Under the pieces are notes generated by a model. It searched no databases. It saw only the letters and a program-made list of their open reading frames with translations, and was not told where the DNA came from. From the NCBI GenBank assembly GCA_028284235.1, contig JANQSC010000019.1, positions 1-64,000 of the forward strand: a stretch of 64,000 nt of DNA, in the 5' to 3' direction. Of this stretch, positions 26,114 to 34,070 are shown one piece after another; the stretch's first letter is position 1; every line of letters begins with the position of its first letter. The position numbers and the translations under genes are program-made. The DNA is from Opitutaceae bacterium. GTDB taxonomy: Bacteria > Verrucomicrobiota > Verrucomicrobiia > Opitutales > Opitutaceae.

Positions 26114-28270
26114 ATGAACCCCTTCTTTTTCTTTCTCTGTATTTCTTCGTTTTGCATTTTTCTAGTCGGATGTAGCGATGTTGCTCGTCGCGCTTCGAGC
26201 GACTATTCGACTTGGAGTAGCTATGCAGGGAGCGCTGACTCCGCCCAGTTCTCGAGTCTCGATCAAATCAACCGATCCAATGTGAGCCATTTGGAAGTCG
26301 CCTGGTCCTATTCGACCAGCGACAACCGTCGCTACCAATTCGCGCCGCTCGTGGTGGACGACCGGGCCTTTGTGTTGGCCAAGGGGAATTCCATCGTCGC
26401 CATCGACGCGACCAGCGGCGAGGAGGTCTGGACCCACGCTCCCGAAGGGAAGGACCGGGCGTTGACCCATCGCGGCATCAACTACTGGGAAAACCCTGAT
26501 CGCTCCGACCGGCGGCTCTTTTACGCGAGCGACCACTTTCTGCGGGCGATCGACGCCCGAACCGGAGCGCTTATCGCCGATTTCGGCGACAATGGCAGGG
26601 TGAACCTGAAAGAAGGCCTGGGACGCGATCCGGATTCCTTCTCGCTGGTCCAGTCGCATTCGCCGGGTCGCGTATTCGAAAACCGGATCATTCTCGGGTC
26701 GGCCACCAACGAAGGCTACGGCTCGGCTCCGGGCGACGTGCGGGCCTACGATGTGATCACGGGGGAAATCGTCTGGACCTTCCACACCATCCCGCGTCCG
26801 GGCGAGTTTGGATACGACACCTGGCCGGAGGATGCTTGGAAGACGGTGGGCGGTGCCAATGTCTGGACGGAATTTACCGTGGATACGGAGCGGGGCATCG
26901 TTTATCTCCCCGTCGCCAGCGCGAAATACAATTTCTACGGCGCGGATCGGGCGGGAACCAATTTGTATAGCAATTGCTTGGTTGCTGTGGACGCACGCAG
27001 CGGCGAACGCCTCTGGCACTTTCAGTTTATCCATCACGATATCTGGGACTACGATCCCGCGACCGCTCCAAAGCTGCTCACCATCCAGCGGGACGGGAAA
27101 GCAGTCGACGTCGTCGCCCAGGCGACGAAGCAGGGGTTTCTCTACGTATTCGATCGGGTCACGGGCGAGCCGATCTGGCCGATCGAGGAGCGGCCCGTTC
27201 CTCAGGGCACGGAGATGCCGCGCGAAACCCTGTGGCCAACGCAGCCCTTTCCCACGGCCCCGCCGCCATTCGCCCGGCAGTCATTCACCGTCGAAGACCT
27301 CAACCCCCACATGAGCCCGGAAGACCACGCCCGATTTTACGAGATCGTGAAAAACGCTCGTAATGAAGGACTGTATACGCCGCCCGGGCGGACCGACACG
27401 ATTCAAATGCCCGGAAACAACGGCGGTTCCAATTGGGGAGGCGGGGCGGTTGATCCGCGCAATGGGTCGCTCTACATTGTATCCAAGGACCATCCGGCGA
27501 TCCTCAAGCTGACGCCCGAGGTGGATCAGACGGCGGCCCCGCCGACCGATCCCGAGCTGCGGGCCCAGTACCTTTTCGACGTGCATTGCTACAATTGCCA
27601 TTCCTCGGCTTTGCCGTCCAATCCCCTTGCCGGAGCCTCCCTGGCGGGCATCGCCAACAAGCTCAATGACGCCCAGATGCGAAAAGTCATTGTAGCCGGG
27701 CAGGGGCCAATGCCCGGATTCCCTTCGCTTCCCGAGTCGGACGTGGACTTGCTCGTGGACTACCTGAAAGATCCTCCGGCGGTATCCAATTCTCAACGTC
27801 ACGCCAGCGAGCAGCTTGGTTCGTCGGCTCGCTTCACCAGCGGATTCGGATTGGTCCGCGCCAGCAACGGGCTCTCGCCGATCGGGCCGCCCTGGTCGAC
27901 TTTGACCGCTTACGACTTGAACGAGGGCGTTATCAAGTGGCAGATTCCATTGGGCGACGTTCCTGAGTTGGCCGCGAAAGGGATCACGGGTACGGGTTCC
28001 TCCATGCCAAAGGTCGGCCCCGTCGCGACCGCTGGTGGATTGATCTTCGCGGGGACGCGCGACAAGAAAGTCCGAGCCTTCGACGCGGGCGACGGTTCGA
28101 TCCTCTGGGAGCAGGAAGTCGGGGCGGCTTTGGAAGGCATTCCGGCGGTTTACGAAGTCGCTGGTCGCCAGTACGTTCTCTTCTGCGCCTCCGCGCAGGT
28201 TGGGTTGACGAACGATACCGCGGAGACGATTCGCGGGGCTTATGTGGCGTTTGCGCTACCGGTGGAATAG
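26114..28270 (+). CDS. PQQ-dependent dehydrogenase lipoprotein with internal cytochrome c domain
   Basis: A 718-residue protein with a lipoprotein signal (FCIFLVGCSD). PQQ-propeller blades with the tryptophan-docking pattern recur (GEEVWTHAPEGKD, GEIVWTFHTIPRPGEFGYDTW, GSILWEQEV). At about residues 480-560 the propeller is interrupted by a cytochrome c segment: HCYNCHSS gives the heme CxxCH (near 491) and GPMPGFP supplies a likely axial Met. It should oxidise a sugar or alcohol in the periplasm and pass electrons through its own heme. No PQQ biosynthesis gene is in view. Confidence 0.9.
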   Translation: MNPFFFFLCISSFCIFLVGCSDVARRASSDYSTWSSYAGSADSAQFSSLDQINRSNVSHLEVAWSYSTSDNRRYQFAPLVVDDRAFVLAKGNSIVAIDATSGEEVWTHAPEGKDRALTHRGINYWENPDRSDRRLFYASDHFLRAIDARTGALIADFGDNGRVNLKEGLGRDPDSFSLVQSHSPGRVFENRIILGSATNEGYGSAPGDVRAYDVITGEIVWTFHTIPRPGEFGYDTWPEDAWKTVGGANVWTEFTVDTERGIVYLPVASAKYNFYGADRAGTNLYSNCLVAVDARSGERLWHFQFIHHDIWDYDPATAPKLLTIQRDGKAVDVVAQATKQGFLYVFDRVTGEPIWPIEERPVPQGTEMPRETLWPTQPFPTAPPPFARQSFTVEDLNPHMSPEDHARFYEIVKNARNEGLYTPPGRTDTIQMPGNNGGSNWGGGAVDPRNGSLYIVSKDHPAILKLTPEVDQTAAPPTDPELRAQYLFDVHCYNCHSSALPSNPLAGASLAGIANKLNDAQMRKVIVAGQGPMPGFPSLPESDVDLLVDYLKDPPAVSNSQRHASEQLGSSARFTSGFGLVRASNGLSPIGPPWSTLTAYDLNEGVIKWQIPLGDVPELAAKGITGTGSSMPKVGPVATAGGLIFAGTRDKKVRAFDAGDGSILWEQEVGAALEGIPAVYEVAGRQYVLFCASAQVGLTNDTAETIRGAYVAFALPVE

Positions 28271-28440
28271 TGAAGAGTGGTTGGTGAATAGTGAAGAGCA
28301 AGGAATCAAGGGAGATCCGTCCGGATTTGTCCGCCCCAGCGACATTTCTAATTAACTTACCACTTAACTTTCCAAGGTTGGAAAGTTAAGTGGTAAGTTG
28401 AGTGAGGTCTGAGGGGGGAGATAGGGGTGGACGGGATTCG
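28271..28440. repeat. Second copy of the 46-base palindrome element
   Basis: After GTGAAGAGTGGTTGGTGAATAGTGAAGAG comes CCGTCCGGATTTGTCCG (28316 on) and a perfect palindrome at 28354-28399, followed by GAGTGAGGTCTGAGG. It matches the element at 22968-23056 in order and spacing; the palindrome differs by one C-to-T in the left arm and the matching G-to-A in the right arm. Confidence 0.8.
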
Positions 28441-28457
28441 ATTCTAACGCTTAGAAT
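28441..28457. promoter_or_regulatory. LacI-type operator upstream of the TonB receptor
   Basis: ATTCTAACGCTTAGAAT is a 17-base palindrome (7-base arms, CGC centre) about 118 bases before the receptor start. Its core TCTAACGCTTAGA matches the palindromes in the control region of the LacI gene at 32526-32564, so the two loci probably answer to the same repressor. Confidence 0.75.
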
Positions 28458-28574
28458 GCGTTTCGGTGGAACGTGTTGGAGGGTCGAGTAGGGTCGTGGT
28501 GATTCGGAATAGGATCATCCTTTTTTCGGATCTCTTCATTACTACGCACTCAACTAACTAATACGACTTACTCC

Positions 28575-31307
28575 ATGAAGACTCATCCAAAAAGCTCCCT
28601 CTTGTATAGCGTATCGGGCGCGGTCGCCGCGTTTTCAATCTTAGCCAGCCCCCTTGCATTTTCTCAGTCGGGTAACGACGGAGTCGCGAATTCCGGGGTC
28701 ATTGAACTTGAAGGGCTCGAAGTATCGGGCGGTATTCGCTACTCGCTAATGCAGGCTCGCGAGATCAAGCGCGACGCATCGGGGATCCAGGACTCCATCG
28801 TCGCCGAAGATATCGCGAAGTTTCCGGACTTGAATCTCGCGGAGTCTCTTCAGCGACTGCCGGGAGTGGCCATCAATCGCGAGGCCGGCGAGGGTCGTCG
28901 CGTGTCGCTGCGCGGTCTCGGCCCGGATTTTACCCGCGTTCAATTGAACGGTATGGAAGTTCTGGGGAACGTGGACTCGCCGATGGACAGCCGGGGCCAA
29001 AGAACCCGGGACCGGGCGTTCGATTTTAATATATTCGCGTCCGAGTTGTTCAATCGACTGGATGTATATAAGAGTTTTTCCGCTGCTCAAGACGAAGGTG
29101 GATTGGCCGGCACGGTCGGCTTGTATACGGCTAAGCCGTTCGACTATGGCGAAGGCACGACCGCTTCGATTTCGGCCCAGGCGGGCACTAACTCCGCCAC
29201 AGGCGATTTGCAGCCTCGGTTTGCCGCTCAAGTCTCACACGACTGGGGCGACTTTGGCGCCTTGTTTTCGGTGGCCTATTCTTCCCGCGACACTCAAGAG
29301 CAAGGGTACAATACCTATCGCTGGCGTCTGAGAAGCGCGAGCGGATCGGATATTTCGAATCTGCCGCAAGCGGACCAGGACGCGGTGAACTCCGGCAATC
29401 TTCGCTTCGCTCGCGGCAATCGTCTCTCGGTCTGGGAGAGCCATCAGGACCGGCTGGGCATTACCAGCGCGTTCCAATGGAAGGCGTCCGACCGACTGAC
29501 ACTGACGCTCGACTTGCTTCTGGGGCAGTTTGACGGCGAGCGCGAAGAGATCCACCTCGCCAGCCGCGGTTCGAGTAGCACGATTCTGGGCGGCGGTACG
29601 ACCGTGGACGGTGTCGTGTATCCAAATTCCGTGTTAAATGAAATCCGCTACAACAGCGACAACGAGGTGATCTACGCCGATGTGAGCGGAGCGAATTTCG
29701 CTTCGGAAACGCGTCGCCAAACCGCGGAGAATGAGTTCACGCAAGGCGTACTTTCGGCGGACTTCCAGGCGTCGGAAAGAGTGTCCGTTAAAGCGTTGAT
29801 TGGAACGGAGAGCTCGACCTATGATATGCCGATCAGCGACAAGTTTTACTTGGAAGCCTTTGGCGATGTGGTCACTGACTACACGGCCGGCGGCGACTAC
29901 GGCAGAAATACGTTTGGCTGGGATACCGCGGACGCCTCCAACTGGAGAGCCCACGAAATCGACATGTACGCGTCGCACCAGGAGTCGTCCATCGACAACC
30001 TGAAGATCGACGCGACGATCGAGCTGACCTCAAAGACAGCGCTCCGGGTAGGGACCTCGTTCCGCGGGTTCACAAATAGCGGGCACGAGAATCGCGTTAA
30101 CAATTTCCTGCGCTCGGACTTCCAGTCCGGAGCGGTCGACGACAATCCGGCTGGATACACGCGGGTATTCAGTGAACACGACGACCAGAGCTGGACGATC
30201 GTGGACTGGGACGCGGCGTTTAGGCAGCTAGGCGTTACTCGCGACGCGGGACCGGATTCGCGCATTTTCGAAGTGGACGAGGATACCTGGACGTCGCACG
30301 TGCAGTACGAGTGGAATCAGTTCATTGGCGAAACGCCTTTCAATGGTTCCATTGGCTTGCGCCATTTCGAAACGGAGATCACCTCGTCGGGCGTCGCTAA
30401 CGTTGGGCCGGTAACCGTTCGCGAAACCTACGACGACATTCTTCCGACCTTGAACATGTCGTTCGGTATCCGTCCGGATGTTACGTTGCGCTTCGCGGCT
30501 TCGGAGAACATCAACCGTCCCTCACTCGGCGCTTTGGCGATCAACGGGAACATTACCGAGGAGGACGGGGTGTATGAAGTGGGAACCGGAAACCCTGCTC
30601 TGGATCCCTACGAGTCCACCAACTTCGATGTGTCTTTGGAGCGCTACTTCGGGGATATCGGGTTCGTGGCTTTCGGCTACTTTTATAAAGACATCTCGGG
30701 ATTTATCGGTAACGAAACCTTGACGAACGTGCCATACAGTGTCACAGGCCTGCCGCTCAACCTGCTTCCAGGACTGACCGCAGACACGATTGTTTCTGAA
30801 TACAGTCGTCCCGTCAATTTTCAGGAAACGGACTTGAGTGGATTCGAGTTCACTTTCCAGACGGACTTGGAGTTCCTCCCCGTCGACGGATTCGGCGTGG
30901 TCGCGAATTTCACCTACGTCGACTCGGAAATCGACTACGCGACCCCCGCCCAGCAAGCGGCTGGACAGTCGATTATCCTGCCGTTGAGCGGACTTTCGGA
31001 TACGGTCGTCAATACGACTTTGTACTATGAGACCGAAAAGTGGGGAGCGCGGATTTCCGCTAACAATCGCAGCGACTACGTCAGCGATGGACCTACGGGA
31101 ACGGACGAAGACAGCCGCGGTTTCGAGTCGACCACCTACGTTGATTTCTCGGCTTTCTATCAGATCAACGAGAACCTCAAGTGGACTTTGGACGCGATCA
31201 ACCTCACCGACGAAAAGGAAGTCCAATACTCCGACAGCTCGCGTCGCTTGTACAACACGACTCGCTCGGGCACGACGGTGTTCTCAGGAATCAACTACAA
31301 GTTTTAG
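28575..31307 (+). CDS. TonB-dependent outer-membrane receptor
   Basis: A 910-residue receptor with a signal peptide (AVAAFSILASPLAFSQS). A plug domain follows (DIAKFPDLNLAESLQRLPGV, then RRVSLRGLGPDFTRVQLNGM), then a 22-strand barrel ending in aromatic residue Phe (INYKF). The type is the TIGR01782-like group used for oligosaccharide uptake in Proteobacteria and Verrucomicrobia; there is no SusD partner. An operator palindrome upstream links it to the LacI regulator, GH28 protein and SSS symporter at 31.5-36.3 kb, so it probably imports the oligosaccharide that these genes process. A strong terminator follows. Confidence 0.95.
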   Translation: MKTHPKSSLLYSVSGAVAAFSILASPLAFSQSGNDGVANSGVIELEGLEVSGGIRYSLMQAREIKRDASGIQDSIVAEDIAKFPDLNLAESLQRLPGVAINREAGEGRRVSLRGLGPDFTRVQLNGMEVLGNVDSPMDSRGQRTRDRAFDFNIFASELFNRLDVYKSFSAAQDEGGLAGTVGLYTAKPFDYGEGTTASISAQAGTNSATGDLQPRFAAQVSHDWGDFGALFSVAYSSRDTQEQGYNTYRWRLRSASGSDISNLPQADQDAVNSGNLRFARGNRLSVWESHQDRLGITSAFQWKASDRLTLTLDLLLGQFDGEREEIHLASRGSSSTILGGGTTVDGVVYPNSVLNEIRYNSDNEVIYADVSGANFASETRRQTAENEFTQGVLSADFQASERVSVKALIGTESSTYDMPISDKFYLEAFGDVVTDYTAGGDYGRNTFGWDTADASNWRAHEIDMYASHQESSIDNLKIDATIELTSKTALRVGTSFRGFTNSGHENRVNNFLRSDFQSGAVDDNPAGYTRVFSEHDDQSWTIVDWDAAFRQLGVTRDAGPDSRIFEVDEDTWTSHVQYEWNQFIGETPFNGSIGLRHFETEITSSGVANVGPVTVRETYDDILPTLNMSFGIRPDVTLRFAASENINRPSLGALAINGNITEEDGVYEVGTGNPALDPYESTNFDVSLERYFGDIGFVAFGYFYKDISGFIGNETLTNVPYSVTGLPLNLLPGLTADTIVSEYSRPVNFQETDLSGFEFTFQTDLEFLPVDGFGVVANFTYVDSEIDYATPAQQAAGQSIILPLSGLSDTVVNTTLYYETEKWGARISANNRSDYVSDGPTGTDEDSRGFESTTYVDFSAFYQINENLKWTLDAINLTDEKEVQYSDSSRRLYNTTRSGTTVFSGINYKF

Positions 31308-31325
31308 TTCAGACGTTACAAATAC

Positions 31326-31365
31326 AAAGCCTTCGAAGCGCGTGGGGCGTTTCGGAGGCTTTTTT
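31326..31365 (+). terminator. Intrinsic terminator after the TonB receptor
   Basis: AAGCCTTCGAA and TTCGGAGGCTT pair (one G-U) around a 13-base loop and run into TTTTTTG, 20 bases past the receptor stop. This is a classic rho-independent terminator. Confidence 0.85.
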
Positions 31366-31397
31366 GTTTATTGGTAGGGAGGAGTATGAGAGCTCGA

Positions 31398-31468
31398 AAA
31401 AACGCGCCGGGACGTCGCGTTCCACCATTAGGTGGAGATAGGTGGAACCCGCCGTCCCGGCGGGTTTA
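31398..31468. repeat. GGTGGAACCCG long hairpin repeat
   Basis: A left arm AAACGCGCCGGGACGTCGCG with TTCCACC and a right arm GGTGGAACCCGCCGTCCCGG with CGGGTTT pair over 27 bases with three mismatches. A near copy is at 63130-63197 and a half copy at 20641-20670. It lies between convergent genes. Confidence 0.8.
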
Positions 31469-31476
31469 TGTTGCGC

Positions 31477-32523
31477 CTATTCGTTCGTCTCGACGGGCTG
31501 GGTGATCAGGGTCGGTCCGTCGACCCAGGTCGCCTCGATCGTCGTTGTCTTTACGTATTCAGGAACCCCTTTTTCGAAGCGGTGGATTTGACCGACCAAG
31601 GTTTCCACCGCGGCGGCTCCGAGGCGTTGCGGGTTGAGGTCGAGACCGGCGCAGGGGGCGGTGCGCTCGGTGTGGTTGATGCGCAGGAAGCCGACGTCGT
31701 CCGGAATGCGGTATCCACTTTCCACGAGCCAGTCGATGACGATTTGCTTGTCTGAAATAATCACTTCGGGCTGGTTCTTGTCGAACCACTCAAGAAAGGT
31801 TTTTTTGTCAAACACGCTGCGAATGTAAGGTTCGCTATTCGCGTAGGACGTGTAGTGCTGCATGAACGACTGGAAGGCAGCGCTCCATTTGTTTTTGATG
31901 CGCCGGTCGCGCCGGTCGCCGACGCACAGGCCGATGCGGTTGTAGTTGAACTGCTTCAAGTGCTCCAAGGTGTGGACCATGGAGATGTAGTGGTCGGGCA
32001 GGATGGTGTTGATCTGCGGCCGGATCAGGCAGTGGTCCATCTGCACTGCGGAGAACTCCGAAAAGTCGAAGGCGCTCATGTCCTGGGCGACGTTGAGCGG
32101 CAGGATGAGGATGCCGTTGATTCCTCGGGCGGTCAGCACGCTTTGCAGCCGGGGCAGGCGCAGCGCTTTTTCGCCGTCGCCGATCCAGAACAGCTCGGAC
32201 TTGAAGCCCAGTTCCGAGGCGCGCTGCTTCACGCCCTTGAGGATTTCCCGGTGGAACAGCATGGGTTCGGTGTCCCCGTCCTCGGAGAGTTCGACGACGG
32301 CGATCGTGCCCTGGAAATGCTCGAGCTGGGCGTTTCTAACCGCGGACAGGGCGGAGGAGAGAAGGGGATTCGAATTGTACCCCATCGCTTTCGCCTTCCG
32401 CTTCACCCGCGTCCGCGTCTTTTCGGCGACCTTCGGGTTGTCGTTGAGCGCCGCGGAAACGGTGAACGTGGACAAGTTCAGCTCGCGGGCGATCTGGCGA
32501 ATCGTGACTTTTTTGCGGGGCAT
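31477..32523 (-). CDS. LacI-family transcription regulator
   Basis: The start at 32523 gives MPRKKVTIRQIARELNLSTF, placing the LacI helix-turn-helix (VTIRQIARELNLSTFTVSAA) at the N-terminus; 40 extra upstream codons in the open frame are rejected. The 348-residue protein continues with a periplasmic-binding-protein-like sugar sensor domain. The hinge region is KRKAKAMGYNSNPLL. It is divergent from the GH28 gene with two palindromic operators between them (32526-32564), so it probably represses itself, GH28 plus the symporter, and the TonB receptor whose upstream palindrome matches. Confidence 0.93.
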   Translation of the reverse strand: MPRKKVTIRQIARELNLSTFTVSAALNDNPKVAEKTRTRVKRKAKAMGYNSNPLLSSALSAVRNAQLEHFQGTIAVVELSEDGDTEPMLFHREILKGVKQRASELGFKSELFWIGDGEKALRLPRLQSVLTARGINGILILPLNVAQDMSAFDFSEFSAVQMDHCLIRPQINTILPDHYISMVHTLEHLKQFNYNRIGLCVGDRRDRRIKNKWSAAFQSFMQHYTSYANSEPYIRSVFDKKTFLEWFDKNQPEVIISDKQIVIDWLVESGYRIPDDVGFLRINHTERTAPCAGLDLNPQRLGAAAVETLVGQIHRFEKGVPEYVKTTTIEATWVDGPTLITQPVETNE

Positions 32524-32525
32524 GG

Positions 32526-32564
32526 ATCTAACGCTTAGATTTATTGCCGATCTAAGCGTTTGAG
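32526..32564. promoter_or_regulatory. Paired LacI-type operators between regulator and GH28 gene
   Basis: ATCTAACGCTTAGAT at 32526-32540 is a perfect palindrome apart from its odd centre, only 2 bases from the regulator start codon. ATCTAAGCGTTTGAG at 32550-32564 is a degenerate second site. The centres are 24 bases apart. The first core equals the one at 28442-28456. Confidence 0.8.
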
Positions 32565-32650
32565 CAAGACGAATAGTTGCCTTTGCTTGGGACCATGCCG
32601 GTTTACCCTGCAAAAATCGACCCCCTCTGCCCCGCTCAATCACTCAGTCT

Positions 32651-33976
32651 ATGGATACGGTAGCGAGGCAATTCAACGTGCTGGATTTCGGCGCCATCGG
32701 AGACAGCAAGCGGGACGACGCCCCGGCGTTTGAAGCGGCGATCCGCGCCTGTGACGAAAGCGGCGGCGGTCGCGTGTTAGTTCCAGGTGGATACGTGTTC
32801 CTTTGCAGCCCGTTCGCGCTGTGCAGCCAAATCGATTTCCATGTCGAGAAAGGCGCGGTCGTATTGGCCCATCCGGACGAGTCGCTCTACACGGTCAGCG
32901 CATTCGGTGAGAATCGGTCTGAAGGGACAATTTGGATACGAGGAAAAGACCTGGAAAACGTCACGTTTTCGGGAGACGGCATCATCGACGGCAACGGCCA
33001 GGCGTTCATGGGTGAGGAATTGCCCGACGCGTACGAACTGAAGCCCGTCACTGATGTGGACCCGCGCCCGCACTTGATGTTGTTGGAGAATTGCCGGAAC
33101 ATCGAGATGTCGCGTATCCAGTTTCAGAATGCGGCGTACTGGGGACTGCATTTTGCGGGATGCCGCGATATCCACATCCACGATCTGATCATTCTCAATG
33201 ACTTGAAAATCCGGAACAGCGACGGGATCGACTTCAGCCATTGCATGCGCGGCTTGGTTGAGAACTGTTTCATCGAGTCCGGCGACGACTGTATTTGTTT
33301 CAAGAATCGTAGGGAACATGCTGAATACGGGCCCTGTGGCGAGATCACGGTGAGAAACTGCAAGCTCGTTTCGACTTCGTGCTCGATCAAGATCGGCTCC
33401 GAGAACGTCGACTTGATATCGGACATTTTGATCGAGGACTGCGAGATCGCCCGAAGCAACCGCGGGATCGGCATTCAGAATCGCGACGAGGGATCGGTCC
33501 GAAACGTGGTGGCCCGCAACGTTCGCATTCAGAGCCGCTTGTTTGGCAAAGTTTGGTGGGGCGAGGCAGAGCCGATATACATTACCTCCTACACGCGGCC
33601 GACCGCTCGCACGAGGGACGGGGCGTTTCGCTTCAAAGAAGGATCCGAGCAAGGGGAAGTGGGGAGCGTTCGAGACATCCTGTTCGAGAATGTGGACTGC
33701 GAAGGCGAGAACGGGGTTTTCGTCGGGGCGTCGGAGGAGTCGCTGGTGCGAGGGATTCGGTTCAAGCGCGTCACTGTCGAGATCCGGCAGACGACGCGCT
33801 TTCCGGGAGGCCGTTTCGATCTGCGCCCTTGCGACGAGACGGACTTTCTCGAAACGGGCGTCCACGGGTTCTATTTGCACCGGGTGAAGGACGCGGTCCT
33901 CAGCGATTGCCAGGTCAGCCTGGCGGAGGGCGTCGACCGGGAAATGATAGGCGATTTCGGCAGTGCGGACTCCTGA
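32651..33976 (+). CDS. GH28-family (polygalacturonase-like) beta-helix protein, atypical active site
   Basis: A 441-residue right-handed beta-helix protein that opens with NVLDFGAIGDSKRDDAPAFE, the pectate-lyase/GH28 start motif. NSDGIDFSHC corresponds to the NTDG motif and SGDDCICFKN to the catalytic Asp pair. The expected GHG motif is replaced by STSCSIKIGSEN and the RIK motif is not evident, so endo-polygalacturonase activity should not be assumed. No signal peptide is present, pointing to cytoplasmic action on an imported oligosaccharide. It is divergent from the LacI gene and upstream of the symporter. Confidence 0.85.
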   Translation: MDTVARQFNVLDFGAIGDSKRDDAPAFEAAIRACDESGGGRVLVPGGYVFLCSPFALCSQIDFHVEKGAVVLAHPDESLYTVSAFGENRSEGTIWIRGKDLENVTFSGDGIIDGNGQAFMGEELPDAYELKPVTDVDPRPHLMLLENCRNIEMSRIQFQNAAYWGLHFAGCRDIHIHDLIILNDLKIRNSDGIDFSHCMRGLVENCFIESGDDCICFKNRREHAEYGPCGEITVRNCKLVSTSCSIKIGSENVDLISDILIEDCEIARSNRGIGIQNRDEGSVRNVVARNVRIQSRLFGKVWWGEAEPIYITSYTRPTARTRDGAFRFKEGSEQGEVGSVRDILFENVDCEGENGVFVGASEESLVRGIRFKRVTVEIRQTTRFPGGRFDLRPCDETDFLETGVHGFYLHRVKDAVLSDCQVSLAEGVDREMIGDFGSADS

Positions 33977-34070
33977 TAGAAAGGTGGCGGTCCGATGGGC
34001 GTTGCGGGTTTGATTTTCTGCGGCGAGTGCTTACGATTCGCGTCGTCCACCTGAAACGCTTGTAGTTCCT

